Source: CAXMQZ01 sp963719055 (GTDB taxonomy: Bacteria; Acidobacteriota; Thermoanaerobaculia; Multivoradales; JAHEKO01). From it: DNA of 64,000 nucleotides. Each line of letters opens with the position of its first letter. The stretch's first letter is position 1. The DNA lies in contig CAVRAU010000005.1 in the NCBI GenBank assembly GCA_963719055.1, positions 62,001 through 126,000 of the forward strand, written 5' to 3'. The notes under the pieces were generated by a model. The model was not told where the DNA came from. It made no database searches and worked only from the letters and a program-made list of their open reading frames with translations. Shown here piece after piece: positions 22,582 through 31,593 of the stretch. Made by a program: the position numbers and the translations under genes.

Positions 22582-23193
22582 ATGAGCCGCCGGGCCCGCG
22601 ATCTGCTGGCGGAGATGCGTCGGCGTCGTACCGTGCGAGATTTCTCGGATCGGCCCGTCCCCAGACAAGTGATCGAAGATTGTCTTCGCACTGCCATGAC
22701 TGCACCCAGCGGTGCCAATATGCAGCCCTGGCACTTTGCTGTCGTCCAGGATCCGCGAATCAAGCGCCAGATTCGGCAGGCGGCCGAACAGGTCGAGGCC
22801 GACTTCTACACTGGACGGGCCTCCAACGAGTGGCTGGAAGCCCTCGCTCCCCTGGGTACCGACGAGAACAAGCCCTTTCTGGAGCTGGCCCCGTATCTCA
22901 TCGTCATCTTCGCCCAGCTCCATGGCCAGGGGAATCAGGGCCAGACCGTCAAGCACTACTACGTCAACGAGTCAGTGGGTATTGCCACGGGCTTCTTGAT
23001 CGCCGCGATTCATCATGCCGGTCTCGCTTCCCTGACCCACACTCCGTCGCCCATGCGCTTTCTCAACGAAATTCTCGATCGGCCCGCCAATGAGCGACCG
23101 TACCTCTTGCTGGCGGTCGGCTATCCGGACCGCCAAGCCCGGGTACCCACGATCTCCAAGAAGCGCCTAGCGGAAGTTTGCCAGTTTGCTTAG
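22582..23193 (+). CDS. Nitroreductase family FMN oxidoreductase
   Basis: FMN-dependent NAD(P)H oxidoreductase. Seen: RRRRTVRDFSDRPVPRQVIE (FMN phosphate-binding Arg residues), TAPSGANMQPWHF, and the C-terminal LLLAVGYPD. Substrate unknown. ATG 22582 is the first usable start, but family members carry about 20 more residues, and the frame upstream reads ITDSEPLSEYVEYPAAE. An ATG at 22524, overlapping the MscS stop as ATGA, would give exactly this N-terminus if one G of the GGG at 22529 were an extra base. I therefore think the real start is 22524 (inference). Confidence 0.85.
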   Translation: MSRRARDLLAEMRRRRTVRDFSDRPVPRQVIEDCLRTAMTAPSGANMQPWHFAVVQDPRIKRQIRQAAEQVEADFYTGRASNEWLEALAPLGTDENKPFLELAPYLIVIFAQLHGQGNQGQTVKHYYVNESVGIATGFLIAAIHHAGLASLTHTPSPMRFLNEILDRPANERPYLLLAVGYPDRQARVPTISKKRLAEVCQFA

Positions 23194-23200
23194 GTATTTG

Positions 23201-23230
23201 TTGGTTTCTCGAGATATGTCGTGTTACAAT
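23201..23230 (+). promoter_or_regulatory. Sigma-70-type promoter for HU and its leader
   Basis: TTGGTT (23201-23206), an 18-bp spacer, and TACAAT (23225-23230), five of six to the TATAAT consensus. It lies 8 bp after the nitroreductase stop, in the only long non-coding stretch here, and would start transcription near 23237, about 225 nt before the HU start codon. Confidence 0.6.
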
Positions 23231-23236
23231 CCCGCT

Positions 23237-23461
23237 CATCTCGGAGAGGTTGGAGAACCAGACAGGGTGGGGTGTTTGCTGAACCCACTTGGAGCCTTTC
23301 CGAAAACCCGCTCTGAGTTGCCAGGGTGGTTTGAAGCGGTCTCATGACCGAATGATCAATCAAATGGGTATCAGCACCAGCAATCATGCTGGAGAATCGT
23401 TGACCGGGGGAGTCTCGATTTCCATCAGGGTCCTTCCCAAACACGAACTCGAGGAGTGCAG
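23237..23461 (+). ncRNA. Structured 5' leader of HU mRNA, or an independent small RNA
   Basis: This 225-nt non-coding stretch has a run of perfect small hairpins: GGTT-ggag-AACC (23249-23260), GTGGG...CCCAC (23267-23288), CGGTC-tcat-GACCG (23337-23350) and CCAGCA-atca-TGCTGG (23377-23392). No open frame of note is present. I cannot match it to a known RNA family; 6S RNA was considered but the large central bubble is not evident. It may be a regulatory leader of HU. Confidence 0.35.
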
Positions 23462-23755
23462 ATGAACAAGACCGAGATGGCGGAAAAACTCGCCAAGAAG
23501 TGTGACATGTCGCAGTCCAAGGCCCAGGAAGTGGTGGCCTGCATTTTCGACACCAAGCCGGGTCACGGCATTATCGCTACGACGTTGGATGCCGGCGGCA
23601 AGGTCCAGATCCCTGGATTTGGCACCTTTGGCACCAAGCACAGAGCTGCACGGCAGGGCCGGAATCCTGCGACCGGCGCGACCATCACGATCGCGGCCAA
23701 GAAGTACCCCTTCTTCAAGCCTGGCAAGGGCCTGAAGGATCGGGTGGCCGACTAG
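23462..23755 (+). CDS. hup: HU family DNA-binding protein
   Basis: Histone-like nucleoid protein, 97 aa. Seen: MNKTEMAEKLAKKCDMSQSK dimerisation helices, the beta-arm entry VQIPGFGTFGTKHRAARQGR and the DNA-minor-groove tip RNPATGATITI with its conserved Pro, and the closing KYPFFKPGKGLKDRV. A few extra residues (DTKPGHGIIATTL) sit between helix 2 and the beta sheet relative to E. coli HU. RBS GAGGAG is 5 nt before ATG 23462. Flanked by its own promoter and a strong terminator, so monocistronic. Confidence 0.93.
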   Translation: MNKTEMAEKLAKKCDMSQSKAQEVVACIFDTKPGHGIIATTLDAGGKVQIPGFGTFGTKHRAARQGRNPATGATITIAAKKYPFFKPGKGLKDRVAD

Positions 23756-23783
23756 TCGTAGATCTCTAACTCTTGAGATTCGA

Positions 23784-23824
23784 TTCCCCCGCAGACGGGT
23801 CCCCCCGTCTCGGGGGATTTTTTG
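23784..23824 (+). terminator. Rho-independent terminator after HU
   Basis: CCCCCG-c-AGACGGG pairs with CCCGTCT-CGGGGG around a short TCC loop (13 pairs with one bulged C), followed by ATTTTTT. It is a textbook intrinsic terminator 28 bp after the HU stop and may also end the convergent amidotransferase transcript. Confidence 0.93.
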
Positions 23825-23840
23825 CGTTTCCAGCCCCGCT

Positions 23841-24566
23841 CTATCCGAAGACCAGGTCCAAGAAGGTGGGTAGCAGACAGGCCGTATGGGGACTCGGCCG
23901 AAAGCGCTGACGAGCCTCCTCGCGCTCCTGTTCCGACATGTGGGTGGCATAGCCTTTCAGATAGCGCTCGAAACGAAGTCGATTGGTCTCCACATCCAGT
24001 TCGGGATGGAACTGGGTCGCCCAGATCGGTCGCTTGGGGATACGGAAAGACTGGTAGAGGCTCCGCTCGCTGGAGGCAAGGTGAAGGACGCCCCGGGGAA
24101 GCCGCGCGGCCCGGTCTTTTCTGCCGAGCTGGGCCGCGAAGACGGCCGGCAGACGACTCATCAGGGGATCCTCTTTTCCGGCCGGGGTCAGGTTGAGGTC
24201 ATAGGTCCCGACTTCCACGTTGACCGGATCGTGAACGATTTCACCGCCGAGCGCCTGGACCAGGATCTGAAATCCAAAGCAAGACGCGAACATCGGGAAC
24301 CCCGTGTCCGCCACCGCGGCCAACAGCTCCAGTTGGGCGTCGAACTCGGGCAGTGATCTCTTGGAAACATAGTAGTCACCGCTGCCTCCGACCATGACGG
24401 CGTCGAACTGCTTCACCTGCCGCAGGGAGGGCGGCCCGGAGAGAAGGTCGTGCGGCACGATGCGCTCCAGAGGTAGACCCGTCTTGTTCGAGAACGACTG
24501 ACGCTCTTCCTCACGCACGGGATCTTCCGGATTGCGTGCCTGTAAAAGCAACACTCTCAGCGCCAT
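23841..24566 (-). CDS. Class I glutamine amidotransferase (GMP-synthase-like domain)
   Basis: Stand-alone type 1 GATase, 241 aa. The triad is visible: nucleophile Cys in MFASCFGFQIL, and His-Glu in WATQFHPELD. The oxyanion strand is VMVGGSGDYYV. The protein lacks an ATP-pyrophosphatase domain, so it is not GMP synthetase itself; family members are annotated as GMP synthase-like amidotransferase/gamma-glutamyl hydrolases, with mostly unknown targets. ATG 24566 is the first in frame. Convergent with HU, with the terminator between; divergent from the kinase gene. Confidence 0.88.
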   Translation of the reverse strand: MALRVLLLQARNPEDPVREEERQSFSNKTGLPLERIVPHDLLSGPPSLRQVKQFDAVMVGGSGDYYVSKRSLPEFDAQLELLAAVADTGFPMFASCFGFQILVQALGGEIVHDPVNVEVGTYDLNLTPAGKEDPLMSRLPAVFAAQLGRKDRAARLPRGVLHLASSERSLYQSFRIPKRPIWATQFHPELDVETNRLRFERYLKGYATHMSEQEREEARQRFRPSPHTACLLPTFLDLVFG

Positions 24567-24685
24567 GGCGAGACATCATAGTACGCTGTCGAGCTCCTGT
24601 CTCGACCCAGCCTCCTGGGGCTTCGCTTGGCTTCGGGTCTTGGTAGACTACCGGCGGTCGGTCGCAGCCGACGGGAGTCTTCGAG

Positions 24686-26663
24686 TTGACGGAACCCGAA
24701 ATCGGAAAACAGATTCTTCACTACCGAGTGACCGCCAAGCTCGGTCAAGGGGGGATGGGCGCGGTCTACCTGGCCGAGGACACCAAGCTCAATCGCAAGG
24801 TGGCCTTGAAATTCCTGCCCGCCGAGATGATCGCCGATCCGGAGCGTCTGAAACGGTTCGAACGCGAGGCCCAGACCGTCGCGGCCCTCAACCATCCCAA
24901 TATCGTCACCATCTATTCGGTGGAAGAAGTGGAAGGTGTGCCCTTCATCGCCATGGAATTGGTGGAGGGCAAGTCGCTCACCGACCTGATTCCCAGTGAA
25001 GGATTGAAGCTGGAAGCCATCTTCGACCTCGCCATTCCCATGGCCGACGCGGTCAGCGCTGCCCATGAACGAGGCATCAGCCATCGGGATCTCAAACCGG
25101 GCAATATCATGGTAGGTGGCGACGGCCGGGTCAAGGTACTCGATTTCGGCCTGGCCAAGCTGCTACAAGATTCCGTGGCTCCCGACGCGACGAGTCTTTC
25201 GACGCAGACGCTCACCAAGACCGGTCATGCCCTGGGAACCGTGACCTACATGGCACCGGAGCAACTCAAGGGCAAATCGCCCGATCAACGAGCGGACATC
25301 TTCTCTCTGGGCATCGTGCTCTATCAGATGGCCAGCGGACAACGTCCGTTTCAGGGAGAAACTTCGGCCGAGGTCATCTCGTCGATCCTGCGTGACGCCC
25401 CACCACCGGTCACGGATCTCAAGATCGAGCTGCCGTCTCACTTGGGTCGCATCGTCAAGAGGTGCTTGGAGAAGAACCCCAACCATCGTTATCAGACCGC
25501 CGCCGAGCTGCGCAACGAGCTCGAGGAGCTGAAGCGCGAGGTCGAATCAGGAACCGTCTTCGAAGAAGACGCCAAGACCCGGGCCATCAGGGTTCACCGG
25601 TCATCCCGGCGGAACCTGGGCATCGCGGCACTCATTGGAGGGGCGGCGATCGTCGTCGCCCTGGTGGCCTTGTTGGCGTCGTTTTTTGGTAAGGCCCCAG
25701 ACGATCAGGAATCACTGGCAGGCGAAGCTCCCATCAAGACCATCGCTGTTCTGCCGTTCTCGAACGTCGGGGACACAGCGGACCCGACCTTCTCGGACGG
25801 CCTCAACGAAGAGCTCGGCAGGCTGTTGACGTCTTTACCGGATCTACAGGTCGTCTCCAGAGCCACGGCCAGACAGCAAATCATGCCAGAGGCGACCACT
25901 CAAGAGATCGGTGAGGCTCTCGGCGCCGACTATCTGGTTCTGGGATCGGTGCGCTGGGGCGACATGGCAGACGAGACCGCGACCGCCCGTGCCACCCTGC
26001 AGGTGATCCGGGTCGAAGACGATATCCAGGTCTGGTCCGACAGCTACGACCGCCAGCTGGTCGACGAACTGGCGGTGCAGACCGAGATTGCCCAGCATGC
26101 TGTGCGTGCGGTCGGCGCCTCGGTCTTGGGATTGGCGACTGACCAGCTGCCACCCGAGCCCGAGATCGAGGAGCCGATCGAGGTCGCCGAGGAGACACCC
26201 ACACCGGTCCGTCAACCAAAGCCGGCGCCGCAGCAGCGGGCTCCCGCAAGGCCAAGCACCCCGCCACCCAGACCAACAGAGTCGAGGGTCACCAAGATCG
26301 ATGAGGCACCTGCGTCCCCCGAAATCCAGGCCCGCCCGACCCCCAGCGTCATGCTCGAGATCGAGCTGACCACTTTCGAGCCCGAAGGTGTCCTGACGAT
26401 CTACGCCGATGATGTACAGATTCTCAGTGAGGAATTTCGGTTCGAGGGCCAGAGAAAGGGGATTCTGGGTCGCAAGAAGGCCGCGGGTTCCTTCTTATCT
26501 CGACAGTCTGTACCGGCCGACACTCGTTCCCTGCGTGTCTACATGCTGGTCGGTAACGACACCAAGCTGGTGACTCTGGAGCCCACTCTCCGAAGGCTCG
26601 ACCACCCAGCGGCTGATGGTGAGCCTGACGCGCAAGGGTGTTCTCGAAGCGAGCTTGGAGTAA
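24686..26663 (+). CDS. Membrane serine/threonine protein kinase with TolB-like extracytoplasmic domain (one frameshift)
   Basis: Hanks-type kinase, about 658 aa. Cytoplasmic kinase domain (residues about 13-280): GQGGMGAVYLAED P-loop, VALKF Lys, HRDLKPGN catalytic loop, DFG, and YMAPEQL. Then one TM helix (IAALIGGAAIVVALVALLASF), a TolB/FlgO-like domain (IAVLPFSNVG...VLGSVRWGD...WSDSYDRQL) as in CadC-type cyclases, a Pro-rich linker, and a small C-terminal beta domain. TTG 24686 is chosen because GGGAG lies 8-9 nt upstream. Near 26590 the frame breaks: the shifted frame GSTTQRLMVSLTRKGVLEA ends at TAA 26661-26663, far more plausible than the unshifted low-complexity tail reaching 26836. Confidence 0.88.
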
Positions 26664-26696
26664 AGGGAACCTTCCCCCTCACGGCGGCCCTCTCCG

Positions 26697-27215
26697 ATGC
26701 CGTTTGCCTACTACAAGCGGCTCAGCGCCGCCCGGAAAGCGATCTATCGCCAGAGCGACGCGATCACATCGGTTCGCCTGCCGACAGTCCAACCGCTCCG
26801 CTCGCTCGTCCCCGCCATCGCTTCGGCTCTGGATGACGAGACGCCGGCCGGCCTCCAACAAGCCTGCCAGAAGCTCGCGGACGCTCTCTTGCAGCAGTTG
26901 GGTGCCCCTCCGGTCCAGGTCTTCGTGCTGGAGGTACGACCCAGCGACACCTATGGCGAGTTGCACGGTCTCTATGAACCCAGCGATCCACCGTACAGCA
27001 GCCGCATCACCCTGTGGATGAGAACCGCACAGCAGGAGCGGGTCGTGGCCTTTCGTAGTTTTCTGCGCACTCTGTTCCACGAGCTACTCCACCATCTGGA
27101 CTACGAGATCTTCGAACTGGCGGAGACATTCCACACCGAGGGCTTCTACAAGCGCGAGTCCAGCCTCTTCCATCAGCTCGTACCGGATCCAGACCCCTTC
27201 GACTCGAGTTCCTGA
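26697..27215 (+). CDS. Uncharacterised HExxH-motif protein
   Basis: 172-residue protein I cannot place in a named family. The C-terminal half carries FHELLHHLDYEIFELAETFH (HExxH plus a downstream His/Glu-rich helix), as in small zinc metallopeptidase-like proteins. A possible third ligand is the His of TFHTEGFY or the Glu of LDYE. The N-terminal half (YYKRLSAARKAIYRQSDAI) looks helical and basic. No signal peptide, hence cytosolic. It follows the kinase by 33 bp on the same strand, so they may be cotranscribed and the kinase could regulate it (inference). Confidence 0.6.
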   Translation: MPFAYYKRLSAARKAIYRQSDAITSVRLPTVQPLRSLVPAIASALDDETPAGLQQACQKLADALLQQLGAPPVQVFVLEVRPSDTYGELHGLYEPSDPPYSSRITLWMRTAQQERVVAFRSFLRTLFHELLHHLDYEIFELAETFHTEGFYKRESSLFHQLVPDPDPFDSSS

Positions 27216-27224
27216 AAAGACGAT

Positions 27225-27254
27225 GACCCCGCGCCCATGATTGGGAGCGGGGTC
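27225..27254. terminator. Hairpin between convergent genes, possible bidirectional terminator
   Basis: GACCCCGC (27225-27232) and GCGGGGTC (27247-27254) form an 8-bp perfect stem with a 14-nt loop, between the convergent stops at 27215 and 27282. There is no T run on either side, so intrinsic termination is uncertain. Confidence 0.4.
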
Positions 27255-27281
27255 GACAGAGCTCGATCGGATTGCGGACGG

Positions 27282-27734
27282 CTAAATGAAGTTGACGACC
27301 TTGCTCAGCGTGCGCCGAGCCGAGCGCATGGGAATCGACACCTTGACGTGGATATCCTCTTCATCCACGAGCACTTTGAGGGCACCACCCTGTTTGGACA
27401 CCCTGACGCTGGTCGAACCGTCTTCGACTTCGACCAGGATGCAGTCGGGTAGGTCATCCAGCTCCTCGAGCATGGCATGGACCATCGGACCCCACTCACC
27501 CAACTCCACATCCAGGTCCAGCCATTCCTCTTCCGGAATCACAAATCCGCTGGTGGTGACCGCTGCGTCCACCAGAGCCATGGGCACAGGGACATAGAGA
27601 TTGACTCCTTCTTCCCGGTCCTGCACGCGAACCGTCGCCACACCTCCCCAGGCGTAGACAGCACCGATCAGCGCCACCCAGCTCAGGATCAAGACGGCGA
27701 AACAGGCAGAGACAACGATGAGAAACCGTTTCAT
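27282..27734 (-). CDS. Membrane-anchored protein, paralogue of upstream gene
   Basis: 150-residue protein of unknown function with an N-terminal TM helix or signal (FLIVVSACFAVLILSWVALI). The rest is acidic with two V-x-V-P-[VI]-[PR]-M segments: NLYVPVPMALVDAAV and VKVSIPMRSARRTL, and a strand pair STSVRVSKQGGALKVLV. The same modules occur in the gene 14 bp upstream, so the two are tandem paralogues expressed together. No catalytic residues stand out; likely an extracytoplasmic structural or regulatory pair. Confidence 0.6.
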   Translation of the reverse strand: MKRFLIVVSACFAVLILSWVALIGAVYAWGGVATVRVQDREEGVNLYVPVPMALVDAAVTTSGFVIPEEEWLDLDVELGEWGPMVHAMLEELDDLPDCILVEVEDGSTSVRVSKQGGALKVLVDEEDIHVKVSIPMRSARRTLSKVVNFI

Positions 27735-27748
27735 GAATCCGCTCCCTT

Positions 27749-28309
27749 CTACTCGGCCTCGGCGATGTCGTCCACCCAGACTCGGACAGTCTCGTTATCG
27801 CCAGAGACGGTGACCAGCTCTCCTTCTCCCTCTTCCACGAGGGCTCGGATCGCGGCCTCGAGATTCAGCTCATCGCCTTCACCCGACAACAGTGCATCCA
27901 CAACCGTCAGAGGAACCTGGACGTCGACCTGCTCGTTCTTGTCCTGTTCGAGGACATGAACCTTGAGGTATCCGGCCTCTTTCCACACTCGCACGGACTC
28001 GTCGTCCTCCTCGACCGTCACAAACGTCATGTCCGGGCTGTTCTTGATCTCCTGCCACAGCTCCCGGAGCTCGGCAGGACTCATGTGTTCGCAGCATTCA
28101 CTGAGATGAATCTTGCCTTCCCGCAGGTGCTCTTCAGGCACCATGGCGATGGCCTTCTCCACCATCGATACCGGCACATTGACCTTGACTCGGGCACCAT
28201 CGGTCTCATCGACCCGAACGTGCAGCCATAGGCCGCTAGCGGACGCCACCCCCGCAGCACCCATGACAAGGACCAGCATCGCCACGAAGATCGAAAATCT
28301 GTTGCTCAT
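27749..28309 (-). CDS. Exported acidic protein, paralogue of downstream gene
   Basis: 186 residues, unknown function. A clear signal peptide (FSIFVAMLVLVMGAAGVASA, cleavage likely after ASA) precedes an acidic modular body: VKVNVPVSMVEKAIAMV, then FVTVEEDDESVRVWKEAGYL, VDVQVPLTVVDALL, and a third ELVTVSGDNETVRVWVDD. The V-P-[VL]-[ST]-x-V and T-V-x-x-x-[DN]-[DE]-[ST]-V-R-V-W modules alternate, indicating internal duplication. Cys-Cys in HLSECCEHMS could be a disulfide. First gene of a two-gene unit. Confidence 0.6.
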   Translation of the reverse strand: MSNRFSIFVAMLVLVMGAAGVASASGLWLHVRVDETDGARVKVNVPVSMVEKAIAMVPEEHLREGKIHLSECCEHMSPAELRELWQEIKNSPDMTFVTVEEDDESVRVWKEAGYLKVHVLEQDKNEQVDVQVPLTVVDALLSGEGDELNLEAAIRALVEEGEGELVTVSGDNETVRVWVDDIAEAE

Positions 28310-28413
28310 GATTTGCCTCCCATCGTTCTCAAAGGGCCGGTGTGCGCCCGGCTACTGGTAACGACGGATCAGCGAGGAAAAAGTTTCACCCGCCGTCATC
28401 AGGCCTCGGTCGT

Positions 28414-31400
28414 CTAGGCTGTCTTGGTACTGGGAGGAGACGCGATTCCCCTGAGGCGAGCGGCCAGAGCACTGCGCATCTCGAGGACCAGACTGAACAG
28501 AGCCGGCACCAGAAACAGCGTGAAGAAGGTGGATACCAACAGCCCGCCCACCACCACACTGCCCAGGCCACGGTAGAGCTCCGAGCCAGCACCCGGGAAC
28601 AGCACCAACGGCAACATGCCACAGACGCTCGTCGCGACACTCATGAAGATCGGGCGAATTCGGTTCCGAACCGACTCGACGATGGCCTCACGGGGCGCCA
28701 TCTCGTCATCACGCATGTGGTTCAGCGACTGATGCACGATGAGAATGGCGTTGTTGACCACCGTACCCACGAGGATGATAAAGCCCAACATGGTGAGCAC
28801 ATCCAGGGATTGATAGATAAAGAGATTGACCACCGCCAGACCCAGAAAACCACCCAATGCCGCCAAGGGCACGCTGAACAGAATGACAAACGGATACAGA
28901 AAGCTCTCGAATAGCGCCGCCATCAGCAGATAGGTGATGACGATAGCCAGCACGAAGTTCCAGATCAGCGCCTGCCCCGTTTGCGTCAGCTTGTCCGCGG
29001 ATCCGGACAGCCGGGCCCGATACAGGCCACCCAACCTTCCCTCCTGCCGCATCGGCTCGAGGATCTCGCTCTCGATCGCGTTCATGGCCTCCTGCAGCGG
29101 CATCTCCTCGGGCGGCGTCACCGCGATGGTGATGGATCGCTGGCGTTCCCGATGAGCAATGGTGGCGGGACCGCTCTCCAGCGTTACGTCAGCCACCGAG
29201 CCCACCGTCACAAGCTCCCCACCGGGAGTCGCCACGGGGAGCTGTTCTATGAGATGAGTATGCAGCGCCTCGTCGCCATGATCGGCCAGTACCCTGAGGT
29301 CGATTTCCTGCCCCTCGAACTGATAGTCGCTGGCCTTTGCACCGTCCACCAGGACACTCACCATCGTGCCCAGATCCCGGTTCGAGATCCCCAGCTCCGC
29401 CGCCCGCCGGCGATGAGTCCGCACCTGGACCTCCGGGTTTCCAAGATCGAGACTCGGAATGGGGCGCGCCTGGGCCGCCGGCAGCACCTCACGAGTCCGG
29501 CCAAAGACCTCGCCGCCCAGACCCACCAGCTGTACCAGATCCGGCCCAGTCAAATCGATCTCGATGGTGCGACCCATGCCCATCCCGCGCGAGAAGATGC
29601 TGACTTGACTCATGAAGGCGATGGCCCCAGGTAGCCTGGCGTTGACCTTCTGAAACGCCGGGATCAGCTCGCGCACCCTTTCCGGATCCCTGGCCGAGGC
29701 ACCGACGAAAATCTGCTCGCCAAAAACCACATAGAACATCCCCGAGACTCCACCACCAGCGAGCTCGACGGTCTCTGCCGGCGACCCGCTCCACAGCGGC
29801 TCCATTTCATCCAGATAGAACTGCAGGTAGCTGGCGTTCTCTTCCAGGCTGTGTCCCGGTGAGGCCAAGATGATGCCGAACAGAAAATTCTGATTGCCGG
29901 TGGGTAGATACTCGGCCTGTGGCATCAGCAGCAAACTGAGGCCCACGGCTAAGACTGTGAAGGTCACCACCACCACCAGACGTCTGCGAGAGGTGGCTAA
30001 GATCCAATCGACGCTCTGAGTCACCCAGTCGTTGAATCTCTCGGCTCTGGCGACCAGGCCCCACAGATTGCGAAAGCCGCGACCCTGAGTCTGGGGCGCT
30101 GCCACCCCGAGAATCTTCGCCGCCAGGCTGGGGATCACGGTGATCGACACGATGAGGCTCAACCCCACGGCCGAGCTGATGGCGATGGCGATGTCCCTGA
30201 AAAGCTGTCCGGCCTCCTCTTCTACGAACAGGACGGGCAAAAACACCGCGATGGTGGTCAGAGTGCTGGCCAAGACAGCACCCCAGACCTCGGTGGCGCC
30301 ATCGTAGGCCGCATTGAATCGCGACTTGCCCATCTGCCGATGGCGATAGATGTTCTCCAGCACGACGATGGAGTTGTCCACCACCATGCCGACGGCAAAG
30401 GCCATGCCTGCCAGGCTGATGACATTGAGGCTGCGGCCCAGCCAATTCATCACCAGGAACGTACCGATGATGCTGATGGGGATGGCGATCGCCACCACCA
30501 GGGTGCTGGACCGACTGCGCAGAAATACCAGCAACACCAGAATCGCCAGGCTGCCGCCCAGAAACAGGTTCTGCTGGACCAGACTGATGGCACTGTAGAT
30601 GTATGCCGTCTCATCGGACACCTGAATGATCTGCAGTCCCCGGGAAGCCATGAGGTCGCGGTTGACATCGCCCAACGTCCCCTTGACTCCCTTCATCACC
30701 TCCAGCACGTTGGCACCTGTCTGTCGGACGGTATTGAAGACGATCATCTGGTGGCCGAAGAAGAAGGCCTTGGCCCGCGGCTTGGCAAACCCAAACTCGA
30801 CAGTCGCCACGTCCCGCACGTAAACCGGCACCCCGCTGCGAATCGCCACGACCACTTCCTCGATCTCTGCCGGGGATCCGTATTCACCCACGGTTCTCAC
30901 CAGATACCGTCTCTTGCCTTCGTCGAAATCGCCGCCGGAGTAGTTCCGGTTCTCACGATCGATGGCCGCTACAAATTCCGTGATCGTGATCTGGCGAGAG
31001 GCGAGCGCCGTCGGATCCACAACGACGTGCATTTCCTGCTCGGTGCCGCCAAAGTAGTTGACGGCGCCCACACCGGGCACCCTCTCGAACTCGGGTTTGA
31101 CGAACTCTTCGAAGAATGTCAGCAGGGTCTCGATTCGGCCCTCGTAGGGGTCCACGTCCGAGGGCACGATCACGAACCAGGCCATGGGGCTGGCCTGTGA
31201 CCCGACAGCTTGGATGACCGGTTTGTCGGCGTTGTCCGGGTACCTGGGAACTTGCTCCAGCCGATTCGAGACCTTGAGGACCGCCGCATCCAGATCGGTA
31301 CCGGTGACGAAGGTGAGCGAGATCGAGCCGAAATTGTCCGAGCTCGAGCTCTCCATTCTGTCCAAGCCTTCGAGGCTCTTGAGCTGTTCCTCCTGTTTGT

Positions 31401-31593
31401 CGATGATCTCCCGCTCCATCTCCATGGGGCCGGCGCCAGGCCAGAACGTACCGACCGTCACCTGCGGCTCTTCGATCGTCGGCGTCAGCTGAAACGGAAT
31501 CCGCAGCAGGGCGATGGTGCCGAAGAGCACGATCAGTATGGCACCGACTGCTGTCTTGACCGGCGAACGAATCGCTGTGCGAACAATCCTCAT
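28414..31593 (-). CDS. RND efflux transporter permease (AcrB/HAE1-like)
   Basis: Proton-driven inner-membrane pump subunit, 1059 aa with 12 TM helices and two large periplasmic loops. Seen: N-terminal TM1 then PFQLTPTIEEPQVTVGTFW, GASPxxME-type PGAGPMEMEREIIDKQEE, the TM4 region GMAFAVGMVVDNSIVVLENI with the proton-relay Asp, and the second-half LTMLGFIILVGTVVNNAILI. It forms a tripartite pump with the adaptor gene just upstream (ATGA overlap). No outer-membrane TolC-like gene is adjacent. Substrate is not predictable, but the single relay Asp pattern is closer to HAE1 multidrug than heavy-metal pumps. Confidence 0.9.
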   Translation of the reverse strand: MRIVRTAIRSPVKTAVGAILIVLFGTIALLRIPFQLTPTIEEPQVTVGTFWPGAGPMEMEREIIDKQEEQLKSLEGLDRMESSSSDNFGSISLTFVTGTDLDAAVLKVSNRLEQVPRYPDNADKPVIQAVGSQASPMAWFVIVPSDVDPYEGRIETLLTFFEEFVKPEFERVPGVGAVNYFGGTEQEMHVVVDPTALASRQITITEFVAAIDRENRNYSGGDFDEGKRRYLVRTVGEYGSPAEIEEVVVAIRSGVPVYVRDVATVEFGFAKPRAKAFFFGHQMIVFNTVRQTGANVLEVMKGVKGTLGDVNRDLMASRGLQIIQVSDETAYIYSAISLVQQNLFLGGSLAILVLLVFLRSRSSTLVVAIAIPISIIGTFLVMNWLGRSLNVISLAGMAFAVGMVVDNSIVVLENIYRHRQMGKSRFNAAYDGATEVWGAVLASTLTTIAVFLPVLFVEEEAGQLFRDIAIAISSAVGLSLIVSITVIPSLAAKILGVAAPQTQGRGFRNLWGLVARAERFNDWVTQSVDWILATSRRRLVVVVTFTVLAVGLSLLLMPQAEYLPTGNQNFLFGIILASPGHSLEENASYLQFYLDEMEPLWSGSPAETVELAGGGVSGMFYVVFGEQIFVGASARDPERVRELIPAFQKVNARLPGAIAFMSQVSIFSRGMGMGRTIEIDLTGPDLVQLVGLGGEVFGRTREVLPAAQARPIPSLDLGNPEVQVRTHRRRAAELGISNRDLGTMVSVLVDGAKASDYQFEGQEIDLRVLADHGDEALHTHLIEQLPVATPGGELVTVGSVADVTLESGPATIAHRERQRSITIAVTPPEEMPLQEAMNAIESEILEPMRQEGRLGGLYRARLSGSADKLTQTGQALIWNFVLAIVITYLLMAALFESFLYPFVILFSVPLAALGGFLGLAVVNLFIYQSLDVLTMLGFIILVGTVVNNAILIVHQSLNHMRDDEMAPREAIVESVRNRIRPIFMSVATSVCGMLPLVLFPGAGSELYRGLGSVVVGGLLVSTFFTLFLVPALFSLVLEMRSALAARLRGIASPPSTKTA

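Noticed and set aside
23237..23461. 6S RNA upstream of HU
   Set aside because: Length is right, but the ends do not pair into a long closing stem and no large central bubble is evident; kept only as unassigned leader or small RNA.
26664..26836. Extended C-terminus of the kinase reaching 26836
   Set aside because: It overlaps the next gene by 140 bp and has low-complexity out-of-frame character; the shifted frame ends at a TAA just before the next gene.
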